Positions 47,753 through 58,785 of a stretch of DNA of 64,000 bases are shown piece by piece. The stretch spans positions 454,785 to 518,784 of the forward strand of contig CAVQBN010000024.1 of the NCBI GenBank assembly GCA_963710735.1, read 5' to 3'. The position numbers and the translations under genes are program-made. Under the pieces are notes generated by a model that saw only the letters and a list, made by a program, of their open reading frames with translations, ran no database searches and was not told the DNA's origin. This DNA is from FEN-1297 sp963710735. GTDB taxonomy: Bacteria > Bacteroidota > Ignavibacteria > Ignavibacteriales > Ignavibacteriaceae. Position 1 is the first letter of the stretch. Every line of letters begins with the position of its first letter.

Positions 47753-48086
47753 ACAATAATATTTTTTAAGCTTATTCCTAAAATTGAATTTATTTAATTT
47801 TGAGAGCATGATTGAACGTGTGCATGGATGCATGAAAGGGATTGCTGGATTGGAATTCATTCCATTATACCTTCATATTTACTTACTAAAATAAAGATTA
47901 AATGATTTATCTTTGCTTCAAGAAAAGAAGAAATTCTTTAAATGGAATTTGGAAAAAAGCATTAGTAATTTAGATATCTGAGAAAGAAATATTTGGTTCC
48001 ATTGCAAAGGTAAGATGAAGTATGAATGAAATAGATTGATTAAATTAGATGTAGATTATTAAAAGCATAAACGTTTAAAATAATAG
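47753..48086. other. Intergenic region, nothing recognised
   Basis: 334 bases between two plus-strand genes, containing only a 28-codon frame with no ribosome site. No terminator is clear. Confidence 0.45.
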
Positions 48087-51000
48087 ATGTCAGAATATAA
48101 ATCTGCCGAAAGGCAAGCCGGAGGAAATACAAAACAAGTTATTGGTGCTTGTTTAGGAGCTTCTTCAATTTCTTTTGTGAGAATTAAAAAAGATGCTGCT
48201 CAAATCATCATCGAAGATGTATTAACACTTCCGCATAACGGTGATCCAAAGAAAACATTCCAGAAAAAATTATCCCAATTTAACATCGAAAATTTACCCG
48301 TAGTTGTAACCGGCAGAAAATTCAGAAAACTAGTCAGGTTTACAAATATACCTGAGCCCGAAGCAACAGAATATGCTTTTTCATTTATTAATAAAAACAA
48401 CGGAAATTATTCAGCAATCGCTTCACTGGGCGGCGAGACTTTCATGGTTTATACAATCGACGATGAGGGAAAAATTTCTAATGTTATTACACGGAACCAA
48501 TGCGCATCAGGCACCGGTGAGTTCTTCCTTCAGCAGATTAAACGAATGAATTTGGGATTGGAAGAAGTAATAGATATCGCAAAAGACGCCGAACCGTTTA
48601 AAGTATCCGGCAGATGCTCGGTGTTCTGCAAATCAGATTGCACACATGCCCTAAACAAAGGCGTAAAAAAATCTGAAGTTACTGCTGGGCTATCTTCCAT
48701 GATGGCGGAAAAGGTCGAAGACCTTCTTAAAAAAGTTAAACCCGGCAAGGTTATGGTTGTAGGCGGAGTAACAAAAAATTCTGTTGTAATCGACTTCCTT
48801 AAAAAACAGGTTCCCGATATTAGCATACCTGCAGAAGCAACTTATTTTGAAGCATTAGGCGCTGCACTTTACAGTCTTGAACATGAAGTAAATATTATTA
48901 AAGATTTTAACGACATGTTTATTCCAAGAAAAAGCTCATTCGTTTTCCATCAGCCTCTGGAAAAATTCAAAGATAAAGTTCACTTCAAAACGATGGAGAG
49001 AAGCAAAGCCAAAGATGGTGATATTTGTATTCTCGGGCTCGATGTCGGCTCCACAACTACTAAAGCAGTAATCATCAGAAAGTCAGATAACAAAATACTC
49101 GGTTCAGTTTATTTATACACTCATGGTAACCCGGTTGAAGCTTCAAGAAAATGTTATTCCGAATTAATTAGGCAGATACCCGAGAATATTAACATAATAG
49201 GAATCGGTACAACTGGTTCAGGCAGACAAATAGCAGGGCTTCACGCATTAACCGAAGGGGTGATAAATGAAATTGTGGCGCATGCAACTGCCGCTGTTTA
49301 TTTCGATCAGGATGTCGATACTATATTTGAAATCGGCGGACAAGATGCAAAGTACACATACATTGTAAATAAAATACCGGCAGATTATGCAATGAACGAA
49401 GCGTGTTCTGCGGGAACAGGATCTTTTATTGAAGAATCGGCATACGAATCTCTCGGAATTAAAGTAACCGAGATTGAACCGATTGCAATGAAGGGAGAAA
49501 TGCCGCCTAACTTCAGCGACCAATGCGCAGCTTTTATCAGTTCTGATATTAAAACAGCACAGCAGGAAAATATAATTAAGGAAGATATTGTCGCCGGTCT
49601 GGTTTATTCGATTTGCATGAATTATGTTAATCGTGTTAAGGGCAACCGTCCTGTTGGGAAGAAAATTTTTATGCAGGGCGGAGTTTGTTATAATAAAGCA
49701 ATCCCCATTGCAATGGCTGCCTTAACCGGCAAAGAAATTATAGTTCCTCCTGATCCTGGATTAATGGGAGCCTTCGGTGTTGCCCTCGAGATAAAAGAAA
49801 AAATAGATCTGGGATTAATGAAACCCGGTAAGTTTTACTTAAATGATTTAGCTGAAAGAGAAGTCAGCTTTAGAAAACCTTTTATTTGTGCTGGAGGTAT
49901 TGAGAAGTGTGATTTGGCATGTTCAATAAATCTTATAACTGTTCAAGGTAAAACATATCCTTTCGGCGGGTCATGCAATAAATATTATAATCTAATCAAT
50001 AAAACCAAAGTAGATGTTGATAAATATGATTATATACAAAAGAGGCATGTGCTTACATTTGAAAAATATGCAGCCTTTCCCCCGACCCCTTTCCAAAGGA
50101 AAGGGGAGAAAAATCTATTCCAACAATAGGGATAAATCAGTCATTTCACACACATACTATATATCCTTTATATTATAATTTTTTTACTAAGTCTGGGTTT
50201 TAAAGTAATTCTTTCAGATAGAGTGGATGAGCAGGGACTTGAAAGAGAGAATACTTCTTTTTGTTTTCCCGCTCAGTTAGCCTTAGGATTATTTGCTGAT
50301 TTGATAAAGAAAAATCCGGATTATTATTTTATTCCCGAAATCTTTGAAATGTATGTTAATGATTCGGATCATCACAGGCTTGATTTTAACAGCACGTGTG
50401 TATTTGTAAGCGGAGAGCCATTTTATATAAAGCAGGCGTTTAAGGATCTTGTTCCTGAAGAAAAATTAATTACTCCCTATTTTAATTTTGCAAACGGCTA
50501 TGATAAAGAAGAAAAGAAATTTATTGAAGTCGCTAAACAACTGGGTATAAGTGATGATGAGAAAACAAAGGAAGCTTTTCATTTTGCTTTAAAGATGCAG
50601 GAAGATTATACCAATGAACTCTTTGCAATGGGCAGAGAATTCACAGAGTTCATGAAACAGCATCCTGAAGAAATGGCAATTGTGCTGGTGGGAAGACCCT
50701 ATAATTCCTTTACCGAGATTGCTAATAAAGGAATACCTAAAAAATTTGCATCGCGAGGCGTCTACGTAGTTCCTTATGATATGTTTGATTATAGAAATGA
50801 AACCATTGATGATAATCAATACTGGGAAGGCGGAAAGAAGATATTAAAAGTTGCCAGGATCATAAAAAATAATCCGCAGTTTTTCGCAACATATATTTCA
50901 AATTTTTCATGCGGACCTGATTCATTTTTATTAACTACTTTCCGCTCAATCATGGGAACTAAACCATCATTAACTTTGGAGCTTGATGGCCATACAGCAG

Positions 51001-52472
51001 ACGCAGGTATAAATACGAGAATTGATGCGGCTCTTGATATAATTAAAAATTACAGGAAGATACAAAATAAAATAAGCGATCCGGATTACAGCGATTTTGT
51101 ACCTGCCCGAATAGAGTTTGAGTCTGACCAGGGATATTTTATTACATCTACCGGAGAAAAAATTTCTTTATCCGATCCAAGGGTTGATATATTAATACCT
51201 TCGATGGGAGATCTGGCAGCACCTATGTTTGCAGCAGGCTTGCGAAGCCAGGGATTTAATGCAATTGCAATGCCGGAAGGCAATCCTGAAATATTAAAAT
51301 TGGGAAGGTCCGTGGCTAGCGGTAAAGAATGTCTTCCGCTGCTTATGTGTGTCGGTTCATTGCTGGATTATATAGAAAACAAATGGGATGGAAAACAATA
51401 CATTGCTTTCTTCCTGGTATACGGTGCAGGTAATTGCAGGCTTGGTCAATATCCGGTTTTTGTCCGTGAATTTATTAAAAGAAGAAAACTAAGAAATGTT
51501 ACAACTTTAACATTGATGAATGAAGACGGCTTTGCCGGGCTCGGCCCTAATTTTGCACTTAGAGGAATTCAATCCTTATTTGTAAGTGATGTACTTGATG
51601 ATATTCGCTCCGGTATAATGGCTCATGCCGTTGATCCGGATGAAGGATTAAAAACTTTTTACGAAGGATTTGATGAATTAAATAAAGTCTTTGAAAAAGT
51701 TCCTAATAAAATTTATAAAACATTAAAAACATTTTCAGAATTAATAAAAAGCAAAGTGCCTGCCAGAGTTCCGATAAACCAGGCAAAGTACATCGCTCTG
51801 TGCGGGGAGATTTATGTAAGGCGCGATCATTTTTCACATAAATGGCTGAATAAACATTTTGCAAAGAAAGGATTTATTCTAAAAGATTCTTACGTTACCG
51901 AATGGATTTATTATGTTGATTATCTTTTAAAGCAGGAGTTATTGGAACCGGATACAACTTACAAACAGAAACTGGAGAGATTAATAAGATTAGCTTATAT
52001 GAAAGTTGCTGAATACAGGATTAAAAAACTTTTGTCCAAAACGGGCTACTATAAATTCTCATTAACAAATGTTGAAGCGCTGCTTAATAGAAGTAAACAT
52101 ATCATCCCTATGGAATACAAGGGTGAGCCGGGACTTACATTAGGCATAGCACTCCATGAAACAATTGATAAGTATTGTGGCGTAATAAATCTTGGCCCTT
52201 TTGGATGCATGCCCACAAGATTTACCGAGGCCCTTGCCGCTTCAGAAATGAAAGTTGAGAATAAAATATTTGCCGAAAGGATTGTAAATAAAAATTATAA
52301 ATTGCCTGAACTTTTCAACGGGAAAATGAACATTCCTTTTCTAACTATTGAAACGGACGGAAATGTTTACCCGCAGGTTATAGAAGCTCGTCTTGAAACA
52401 TTTACTCTGCAGGCAGAGCGCACTGCAAGTATGATGAAGGAAGCCAAGCTGAACGGTTATAAGAAGAAATAA
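48087..52472 (+). CDS. Giant acyl-CoA dehydratase activase-related protein (frameshifted)
   Basis: About 1460 residues when repaired; as read it splits into 48087-50129 and a part resuming by 50223. Two ASKHA ATPase modules come first (about 12-270 and 320-585), each with the activator motifs: NQCASGTGEFF, CSVFCKSDCTH, then LGLDVGSTTTKAVII, EIGGQDAKYTYIV and NEACSAGTGSFIEES. A DUF2229-type part and an HgdB-like C-terminal part follow (ERENTSFCFPAQLALGLFADL ... SGKECLPLLMCVGSLLDYIE). Relatives activate 2-hydroxyacyl-CoA dehydratases through a shared [4Fe-4S] cluster, but the role of these long fusions is not established. The break at about 50080-50113 coincides with a C-rich palindrome; a second extra T lies near 50200, after YYNFFTKSGF. 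Confidence 0.82.
50086..50106. repeat. C-rich palindromic element inside the activase gene
   Basis: CCCCTTTCC AAA GGAAAGGGG: a perfect 9-bp inverted repeat with a 3-base loop, within a C/A-biased stretch of about 38 bases (50076-50113) unlike the surrounding AT-rich coding DNA. It encodes PPTPFQRKGE, absent from what I remember of the family at this point, between EKYAA and IPTIGINQSFHTHT. It resembles the short dispersed palindromes common in Bacteroidetes genomes (recollection, unverified). Confidence 0.6.
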
Positions 52473-52542
52473 AAAATGTCTGCTGTTTTAAGTAATTTTC
52501 ACTTTCCTATTTTTCAAAATAAAAATTATTTAGAAAGATAAT

Positions 52543-55500
52543 TTATTTTAATAATACTAATTTTTTTGATTGCACAAAGCTTCCTGCCGTAAGAGTGTAT
52601 ATATAAACCCCGCTTGCCAAATTTTCCGGACTATAATTTATGTTATAATCCCCTGGCTTTTCCTGAGTATTAATTAAGGTTGCAATCTCCTGTCCAAGAA
52701 TGGAATAAATTTTTAATGAGACAAATGAAATTTTGGGTATTGAAAATTTAATTGTTGTGGTCGGATTAAAAGGGTTGGGAAAATTCTGATATAATTTGAA
52801 TGACTTGGGAATTACACTTTGAAGTGGATTCTGAACATTTGTTTTTTGATTAAGATACGTTAGAATTTTCGACATAAGCTCTGTACGAATACTGTCAGGA
52901 TAAATAGCTTCAAATGGAAAAGTTAGGCAAACTACTTTCCCGGGCTGACTGCCGTTTGGAAATAAACCCTCATAATAAACACCGCATACACCGGATGAAG
53001 TATCAACATTAGCAAATTTCATAAATGATTTTCCGCCATTTATTGCTTTTACAAGATCCGGCCACAAGACATTTATCGTACCGTGCGTGCCGTTGTCAAA
53101 AAAAAATTGCGGCATTCCGGAAACGAATGAATTATCAATTGGCCCAACGCTATAATAAACACCGGATTGGCTATTCGGTGCATCTGCAATATATTTCATC
53201 TTTAAAAAGTTCCAGATGAAATTTTTATCTGAGACTAAACCTTTATAATCCAGATCCCAGGCAATCTCAGAACCTGAGACAAACAATTTACCTCCTGATT
53301 CCAAATAAGTTCTTACAATTGCTTGTTCGGAATTACTGAATGTTTCATCAGCAGTGCTTTCATCGCCAAGTATATAGTCAACTATTTTATAATTTTCCAA
53401 TGAAAAAGATCCATCAATTACAGCATCATTTGTTGCGGATTCAAAAGCGACTCCATTTTTAAAGAACGCATTTCCATGCTGACGTATAAAATTATATGTA
53501 TTTCCCGCAGAGGCACGATCAAATCCATTAACTATTAGAGTACTTATATTCAAAGAGGAAGTTGGAATCCCAGCAAGAACTTCAGTTTCAGGTGATTGAC
53601 CGGCTGTATTTTCTGCTTTAAGTTTAATGAAATATAATGAATCAGTTTTCAAATTCTTTATCGTCAAATCAGCCGGAGAAAGGATAAGCGGATTGCTAAA
53701 ATTAACTCCATTATTACTTAAATAAACATCATATTTTTTAACCATTGTATCGGGCTTAATAATTATTTGCAGCTCATTTGAGCCCATACTTTTTATCCCG
53801 AAAGATTTTGGTTTAACTGGAATACTTGAATCCGTTAAATAACTAGGCTGAGTCATCGGCCCGTTTTCGTTGCTCAGAATTTTATAAAGAACCGGATCTT
53901 TCAAAATCTGCGGAACAGTCATTATCACGCTGTCAACCAGCACTTCATTATTAATCAAACGAATACCATGACTATAATCCGCATAACCGTTATTATGAAT
54001 ATTTGTTAATGGCTGAATAAATGAATCACCCTGCGGATAATACCAGCCGTATATAACTACGTGATTGGGCCTTGTTGGATCTGTAATTAAATTACTAAGT
54101 ACCACATCTTTCTGAGCCCCATCAGTCAACTCGCCTAAAATTCCATTCGCATCAACTCTCTCAGAATCAACAGCATGACTATGCTGAACAAACCTAATTA
54201 CCATAGTACTTGTGTCTGACCAGGGATAAAAAACCGGAAAGAGTCTTAATGTAGAATTTTTATGAATGTTATCCACCAATTTACTTGTAGGTAAATTTGC
54301 TCCAAACAGCAAAGCTAATTTTTGTGCGGTAATAGGACCAATCGGTACTCTGCAGTAGTCATCATTAGATCCAATAGCCAGGTAATCCGGTAAAACTTCA
54401 TAATAAATAATGTGCGTAACACCAGAGGCATCCTTTACAGTATCGCAAACCATAATCTGGTTTCTTAAAAAATCAGGAATATTTCCTTTCGATATTTCAC
54501 TATAAATAGAGTCCTCTCTATCCTGAAAAGTTAAACTTTTTACATTGTTCATAAATTGTGAACCGGTGATTGAGTTACTTGGCCTTGCAGGGATAATTAT
54601 AGATTTGGGTAATGTAATGTCAGGCTGAATCCACTGCGAATAAGCACGAGATCCATAATAAACATAATCAATTCCTTCATTAGTTGTTCCGGAAAATATT
54701 CCTTGAATAAATCCATTTAATTCTACTTGAACCGTATGAAGTATCGCGCGGGTTGGATTTTGTTTCAGGATAAATTTTATTCTCCCGTTGAGCGCAGTAT
54801 ATTTAATAAAAACAGAATCTGATTCCGAAGTGAAACTGAAATAATTTGATAAATATTTTTCCATCAATTTGCTTCTGTACCAGGTTCCTCCGGTAGGGCT
54901 GACAATCGGCTGGCCATTATATAAAGCTACACTATCATTATATGCAATTACACAGAGGTAATGATCCGGTGAAGCATTAATCCAATTTAGAATTTTATTC
55001 CCATAGGTATCATCATAATTATAATCGCTGTCTAAAAATGAAATTCTTTTTATATCATTAGGAATATTACTTACGCTATTCATATAACTAAATGTAAATC
55101 CGCCGCCGCCGCTGTGGCCGCTTAAAACAATAAAAGGATTATAATTCTTAAAAATATTTTTTACGGAATCAACAATACTTTTTACTAAACTCGCGTTGTT
55201 TGAATATTTACTTCTCCAAGAAGGCCAGCTTAATTGGGATGTTTCAAGGTAAATGGTGACAATATTATTATTGGGATCATGCTCTCTTAAGAAACGAGTT
55301 TGAGCTCCAATATGCTGAATATCATAATGCCAATCATCTCCGGGCTTTAATAAGCGTCCGACTGTTTCCTCAATTGTATTGCCATTTGGTAAAGCAAAAA
55401 ATATTAATTCAGTCGGCTTTGAAGGATCAAATGTTTTTATTGAAGGAGCATTAATTTGAATTCTAACTTCCGGTGCAAAGTCAAATGTTAAAATTTGCTC

Positions 55501-55626
55501 ATTAAAAAATGGGCTGGCACTGAATCCTGGTAAATGTGAACCAGATACTTCTATACTTTGTCCAAAAGAAACATTTAAAAACAATAGTAAAGTGATACAA
55601 ACAAAAGAGATATTTAACTTTCCCAT
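52543..55626 (-). CDS. Type IX exported alpha/beta-hydrolase-like multi-domain protein
   Basis: 1027 residues from the ATG at 55626, preferred over 55632 because GGGG then sits at a usable distance. Signal peptide ending SFGQS. An alpha/beta-hydrolase-like domain (about 45-310) has the nucleophile elbow LSGHSGGGGF and DSVALYNGQP later. A middle region of unclear fold follows, then a fibronectin type III domain (about 600-690), a Rossmann-like domain seen in secreted xanthan-lyase-related proteins (LIVNGFDRASAGNTYNFIR, DYILGDESTADETF, GGKLFVSGSEIAWDLDYKG; about 695-940) and a NYPNPFNP sorting module. A secreted esterase or amidase is possible; the substrate is unknown. Confidence 0.7.
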   Translation of the reverse strand: MGKLNISFVCITLLLFLNVSFGQSIEVSGSHLPGFSASPFFNEQILTFDFAPEVRIQINAPSIKTFDPSKPTELIFFALPNGNTIEETVGRLLKPGDDWHYDIQHIGAQTRFLREHDPNNNIVTIYLETSQLSWPSWRSKYSNNASLVKSIVDSVKNIFKNYNPFIVLSGHSGGGGFTFSYMNSVSNIPNDIKRISFLDSDYNYDDTYGNKILNWINASPDHYLCVIAYNDSVALYNGQPIVSPTGGTWYRSKLMEKYLSNYFSFTSESDSVFIKYTALNGRIKFILKQNPTRAILHTVQVELNGFIQGIFSGTTNEGIDYVYYGSRAYSQWIQPDITLPKSIIIPARPSNSITGSQFMNNVKSLTFQDREDSIYSEISKGNIPDFLRNQIMVCDTVKDASGVTHIIYYEVLPDYLAIGSNDDYCRVPIGPITAQKLALLFGANLPTSKLVDNIHKNSTLRLFPVFYPWSDTSTMVIRFVQHSHAVDSERVDANGILGELTDGAQKDVVLSNLITDPTRPNHVVIYGWYYPQGDSFIQPLTNIHNNGYADYSHGIRLINNEVLVDSVIMTVPQILKDPVLYKILSNENGPMTQPSYLTDSSIPVKPKSFGIKSMGSNELQIIIKPDTMVKKYDVYLSNNGVNFSNPLILSPADLTIKNLKTDSLYFIKLKAENTAGQSPETEVLAGIPTSSLNISTLIVNGFDRASAGNTYNFIRQHGNAFFKNGVAFESATNDAVIDGSFSLENYKIVDYILGDESTADETFSNSEQAIVRTYLESGGKLFVSGSEIAWDLDYKGLVSDKNFIWNFLKMKYIADAPNSQSGVYYSVGPIDNSFVSGMPQFFFDNGTHGTINVLWPDLVKAINGGKSFMKFANVDTSSGVCGVYYEGLFPNGSQPGKVVCLTFPFEAIYPDSIRTELMSKILTYLNQKTNVQNPLQSVIPKSFKLYQNFPNPFNPTTTIKFSIPKISFVSLKIYSILGQEIATLINTQEKPGDYNINYSPENLASGVYIYTLTAGSFVQSKKLVLLK

Positions 55627-55847
55627 TTTCATCCCCGAAGCTTTAATTGATCTTAAAATTAGTTAACAATCTTTTTCGATCTGTTAATTTACATACGGCT
55701 TATGAAAATACAGATAAAAAGAGAATTATAAAACATATCTAAATATTTTTTCTAATGTGTTTAATCAATTTCTTTTTTTAATTAGTTGAAATAGAGTTGT
55801 TTTATCTGGAAGCTAATATAAATTTCTGCTAAACGTTTAGAAGAATT

Positions 55848-55904
55848 AAAACCTGCTTAATTATTTTATTAAAAAAATTATTTAAAGGCAATTAGGCAGG
55901 GTTT
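55848..55904 (-). terminator. Possible terminator after the cheW-like gene
   Basis: Imperfect arms AAACCTGCTTAATT and AATTAGGCAGGGTTT with one bulge and a 27-base AT-rich loop, just downstream of the cheW-like stop codon on the minus strand. Confidence 0.35.
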
Positions 55905-55917
55905 ATTAGAATCAATT

Positions 55918-56436
55918 TTATTTTATTTCATTATTGTGGTTTATTTTTAAATTGGGGTTAGTTAAATAGACGTTTTCTGAGTTTGATTCATCTGGACTTA
56001 ATTCTTTGGCAATTCTTTCATAATCAGGAAAATAAATTGTTTGATCTTGAAATATTAAAATCCCGCTTACATATGGAATTTGTGTAGTTGGTTTAAAGTC
56101 TAAGGATTTTTCAACAAAGATTTGATCCAGTGCTATTATTTCTATTATCTTATCAACAATTAATGCAATTTTTTTACTGAAAGTACTTATAAGAATAATT
56201 CTTTCATCCGGATTCCTAGGGTTAAATCTTTCCTTAGAAGATTGGAAATGATCAATCAACCTGTATTTTTCGCTTTTATAAATAATACGCTCCCCGCTTA
56301 AATATGCAAGCTGATTCAACTCTTTACTTTTAATTATTGAATCAATAATATCCAGAGAAGTGCAGTATTCTTGATTCTCAATCTTAAAAGTAACTATTCC
56401 ATGGGTTGCTTTAAATAAAGCAGTGGTATTAGTCAT
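55918..56436 (-). CDS. Lone CheW-domain protein
   Basis: 172 residues, most of it one CheW-like beta-barrel pair: IVTFKIENQEYCTSLDIIDS, YLSGERIIYKSEKYRLIDHF, ILISTFSKKIALIVDKIIEI, EKSLDFKP and PYVSGILIFQDQTIYFPDYERI. CheW couples receptors to CheA in chemotaxis arrays. No cheA, receptor or other chemotaxis gene is present, and the protein has a 25-residue polar C-terminal tail. It is 213 bases downstream of the response regulator gene on the same strand, so it might act with it. Function is inferred only from the fold. Confidence 0.8.
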   Translation of the reverse strand: MTNTTALFKATHGIVTFKIENQEYCTSLDIIDSIIKSKELNQLAYLSGERIIYKSEKYRLIDHFQSSKERFNPRNPDERIILISTFSKKIALIVDKIIEIIALDQIFVEKSLDFKPTTQIPYVSGILIFQDQTIYFPDYERIAKELSPDESNSENVYLTNPNLKINHNNEIK

Positions 56437-56649
56437 AAATTTAGCCTAAAACACTTTAAATTAAGATGCTCTCCTTTAATACAAAATCAAAAAAAATTAT
56501 CGTTTTACAATATCAGTTGTTTTTTAATAACTACAACTCATCATCCGGTTACATCAACAAAAGTCAGTTAGCTTATTTATATGGAAGTTAATGTTTTCAC
56601 ATTAATTCCAAAATTAAATTAAATAAGTCTAAATTCAAATAAAAAAAGA

Positions 56650-58005
56650 TTACTTTCCTTGTTCAAGGTTATAATTTTTTATTTTACTGTATAAAGTCGG
56701 TTTTGTGACGCCTAATATTTTACATGCTTCTTTTTTATTCCATTTCACTTCGTCAAGCACCATTTTAATATAAAATTTTTCTAATTCAGCCAAAGACATC
56801 TTTTTATCGGAAAAAATTTTATTAGGTTTTAAGTTTTCTTTTCTTAATAAAATATTTTCTTTTTCCAGAACATCACTTTTTGAAAGCACAACCGCTTGTA
56901 AAAGGGCATTTTCAAGTTCTCTTACATTTCCAGTCCACTCATAGTTTTGAAGCATTTCCATAACTTCATAAGGAATCTTATTTACATTTTTATGCAGCTC
57001 ATTGTTTATCTTTTTTAATAGATACAATACAAGATGTGGAATTGCTTCCTTCCTTTTTCTCAGCGGAGGTATTTGAATAATAAATACTTTAAGCCTATAA
57101 AATAAATCTTCTCTAAACTTTCCTTGCTGAACGTAATCCGCAAGATTCCTATTAGTTGCAGCAATTAGTCTGGCACCCATCGGAATGATAGATTCTCCGC
57201 CTACACGTTCATATTCTTTCTCCTGTATGACTCTTAAAAGTTTAGCTTGTAGATCTTGTGATATTTCAGATATTTCATCTAAAAAAATTGTCCCTGTACG
57301 GGCAAGTTCAAATTTGCCTTTTTTATCACGAATTGCACCTGTAAATGCGCCTTTAACGTGCCCGAATAATTCACTCTCTAATAATGTTTCCGATAAGGCC
57401 GTACAATTAACCGCTACAAAAGGTTCATTTTTTGTAATGCCCGAATAATGAATAATCTTTGCTATTAACTCTTTCCCCGTGCCGCTTTCTCCTTCAATTA
57501 GAACATTGACTCTATGACTGGAAATCTTCCCGATACTTTTTACAATTTCTTTCATTGCCGGTGACTTTACCACCAAATTATTTTCAAGCGAAAATTCAGA
57601 GCCGTCATCAAAAATTGAATCACCAAGCCTCTCGCTAAGTTTTTTACTATTTAACGCCCGGATAACTATAGATTTTAATCGTTCCTTTTCTATGGGTTTT
57701 TCTAGAATATCGTATGCACCCTGCTGAATTGCTTTTATAGTAATGCTTACATCCTCATAGGCTGTTATCATTATTACAGGCAAGTTGTCATCTATTTTAA
57801 CGATCTCATTCAAAACTTTCATCCCGTCAATATCAGGCAACTTTAAATCAGAGATTACTAAATCTGGATGTTCGCTTTTGAATAAGTCTATCCCCAGATA
57901 TCCGTTTTCCGCTAAAATAATTTCATAGCCAATGTCGTTCAAACATATTTTTAATGTTTCTCTAAGAGCTGCATCATCATCAATTATTAATATTCTTTCC
58001 ATCAT
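56650..58005 (-). CDS. Sigma-54-dependent response regulator (NtrC type), orphan
   Basis: 451 residues. Receiver with acid pair DD (9-10), phospho-acceptor Asp53 (LVISDLKLPDIDG), Thr81-Ala and Lys103; AAA+ domain with Walker A GESGTGKE (172-179) and an intact GAFTGA loop (219-224); Fis-type DNA-binding end (EVKWNKKEACKILGVTKPTL). All elements for sigma-54 activation are present. Its ATG overlaps the stop of a decayed histidine kinase (ATGA), so it has lost its encoded partner. The three divergent genes at 58923-63934 all carry GG-N10-GA motifs upstream and are its likely targets. Confidence 0.93.
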   Translation of the reverse strand: MMERILIIDDDAALRETLKICLNDIGYEIILAENGYLGIDLFKSEHPDLVISDLKLPDIDGMKVLNEIVKIDDNLPVIMITAYEDVSITIKAIQQGAYDILEKPIEKERLKSIVIRALNSKKLSERLGDSIFDDGSEFSLENNLVVKSPAMKEIVKSIGKISSHRVNVLIEGESGTGKELIAKIIHYSGITKNEPFVAVNCTALSETLLESELFGHVKGAFTGAIRDKKGKFELARTGTIFLDEISEISQDLQAKLLRVIQEKEYERVGGESIIPMGARLIAATNRNLADYVQQGKFREDLFYRLKVFIIQIPPLRKRKEAIPHLVLYLLKKINNELHKNVNKIPYEVMEMLQNYEWTGNVRELENALLQAVVLSKSDVLEKENILLRKENLKPNKIFSDKKMSLAELEKFYIKMVLDEVKWNKKEACKILGVTKPTLYSKIKNYNLEQGK

Positions 58006-58301
58006 TCTATAAGTATAGTAATTTCAAATATTGTATCTCCAGGTTTGGAGGATTTCAGACTAATTATGCCTACATGCTTTTTAACAATTTGTAGGGCAAT
58101 TGCTAGTACCAACCCGATGCCAGAAGATTTTGTAGTAAAAAATGTTTAAAGATTTCGTTTTAATTATTAATACCATTTCAATTGTCTCGGGAAATAATAA
58201 AATATTTTTTCAGTATCAAATTCAAAGCTAGACTCTATCATTCCGTCATTTTAAATAGCCTCTATGAATTTTCGAATAATTGTAAGAATAAAGGTTGCAA
58301 T
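58002..58301 (-). pseudogene. Decayed histidine kinase remnant upstream of the regulator
   Basis: On the minus strand the last 45 codons read TTKSSGIGLVLAIALQIVKKH and then GDTIFEITILIE, the G2 box and final strand of a kinase ATPase domain, ending in TGA that overlaps the regulator ATG. Upstream, in shifted frames, are FIEAI-stop-NDGMIESSFEF (N-box remnant), RDN-stop-NGINN (the G1 box DNGNGI with one codon turned to stop) and NEIFKHF. Three nonsense codons and frame changes within 100 codons, and the loss of everything before, show true decay. This was the cognate kinase of the regulator at 56650-58005. Confidence 0.75.
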
Positions 58302-58766
58302 TTTTAAGCTTCACAACGGATTAGAGTGTCTGCCAGATTATTAATAATAATTATTTAACCATAAAAGAACATTTACATCTAGTGCGTAATTAAATAAAAA
58401 TTATTTTTTAGAGCAACCAGGACAAGCCCGTACTTCATACAATAAAGTTTAACATTTTATATTTACAAAAATTAAATTCATTTTTTAGACAAGCATCAAT
58501 TGGAATTGTATATAAATTAAGAAAATTATTTTTTGTTTTTGATGTCATATCAATTCTCATGATTTAAAACACAAAAAAAACTTTCATTGATTACGTAAAA
58601 ACAATTTGTATGAACATAAAATTTATATTGCTAAATAATACTCATTTAAGAGGTGTTAAATTGTTAATCGTCATCCTCAATTCACATTCATTGTATATTC
58701 TAACGGGATATTACTTCACGATTAACATGTTATTATTTTATAAAATATAAAATAATATAAACGAAA

Positions 58767-58781
58767 TTTTGTACCCACAAC
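58767..58781. repeat. Copy of the tRNA 3'-end sequence (att-like)
   Basis: TTTTGTACCCACAAC matches 63967-63981 at 14 of 15 positions, with the first 12 identical. The other copy spans the acceptor stem and 3' flank of the tRNA gene. Integrating elements often leave such copies; no integrase lies between them. Confidence 0.35.
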
Positions 58782-58785
58782 CTAA

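Noticed and set aside
47808..47894. 28-codon frame MIERVHGCMKG...
   Set aside because: No ribosome site, no domain, and of a length expected by chance.
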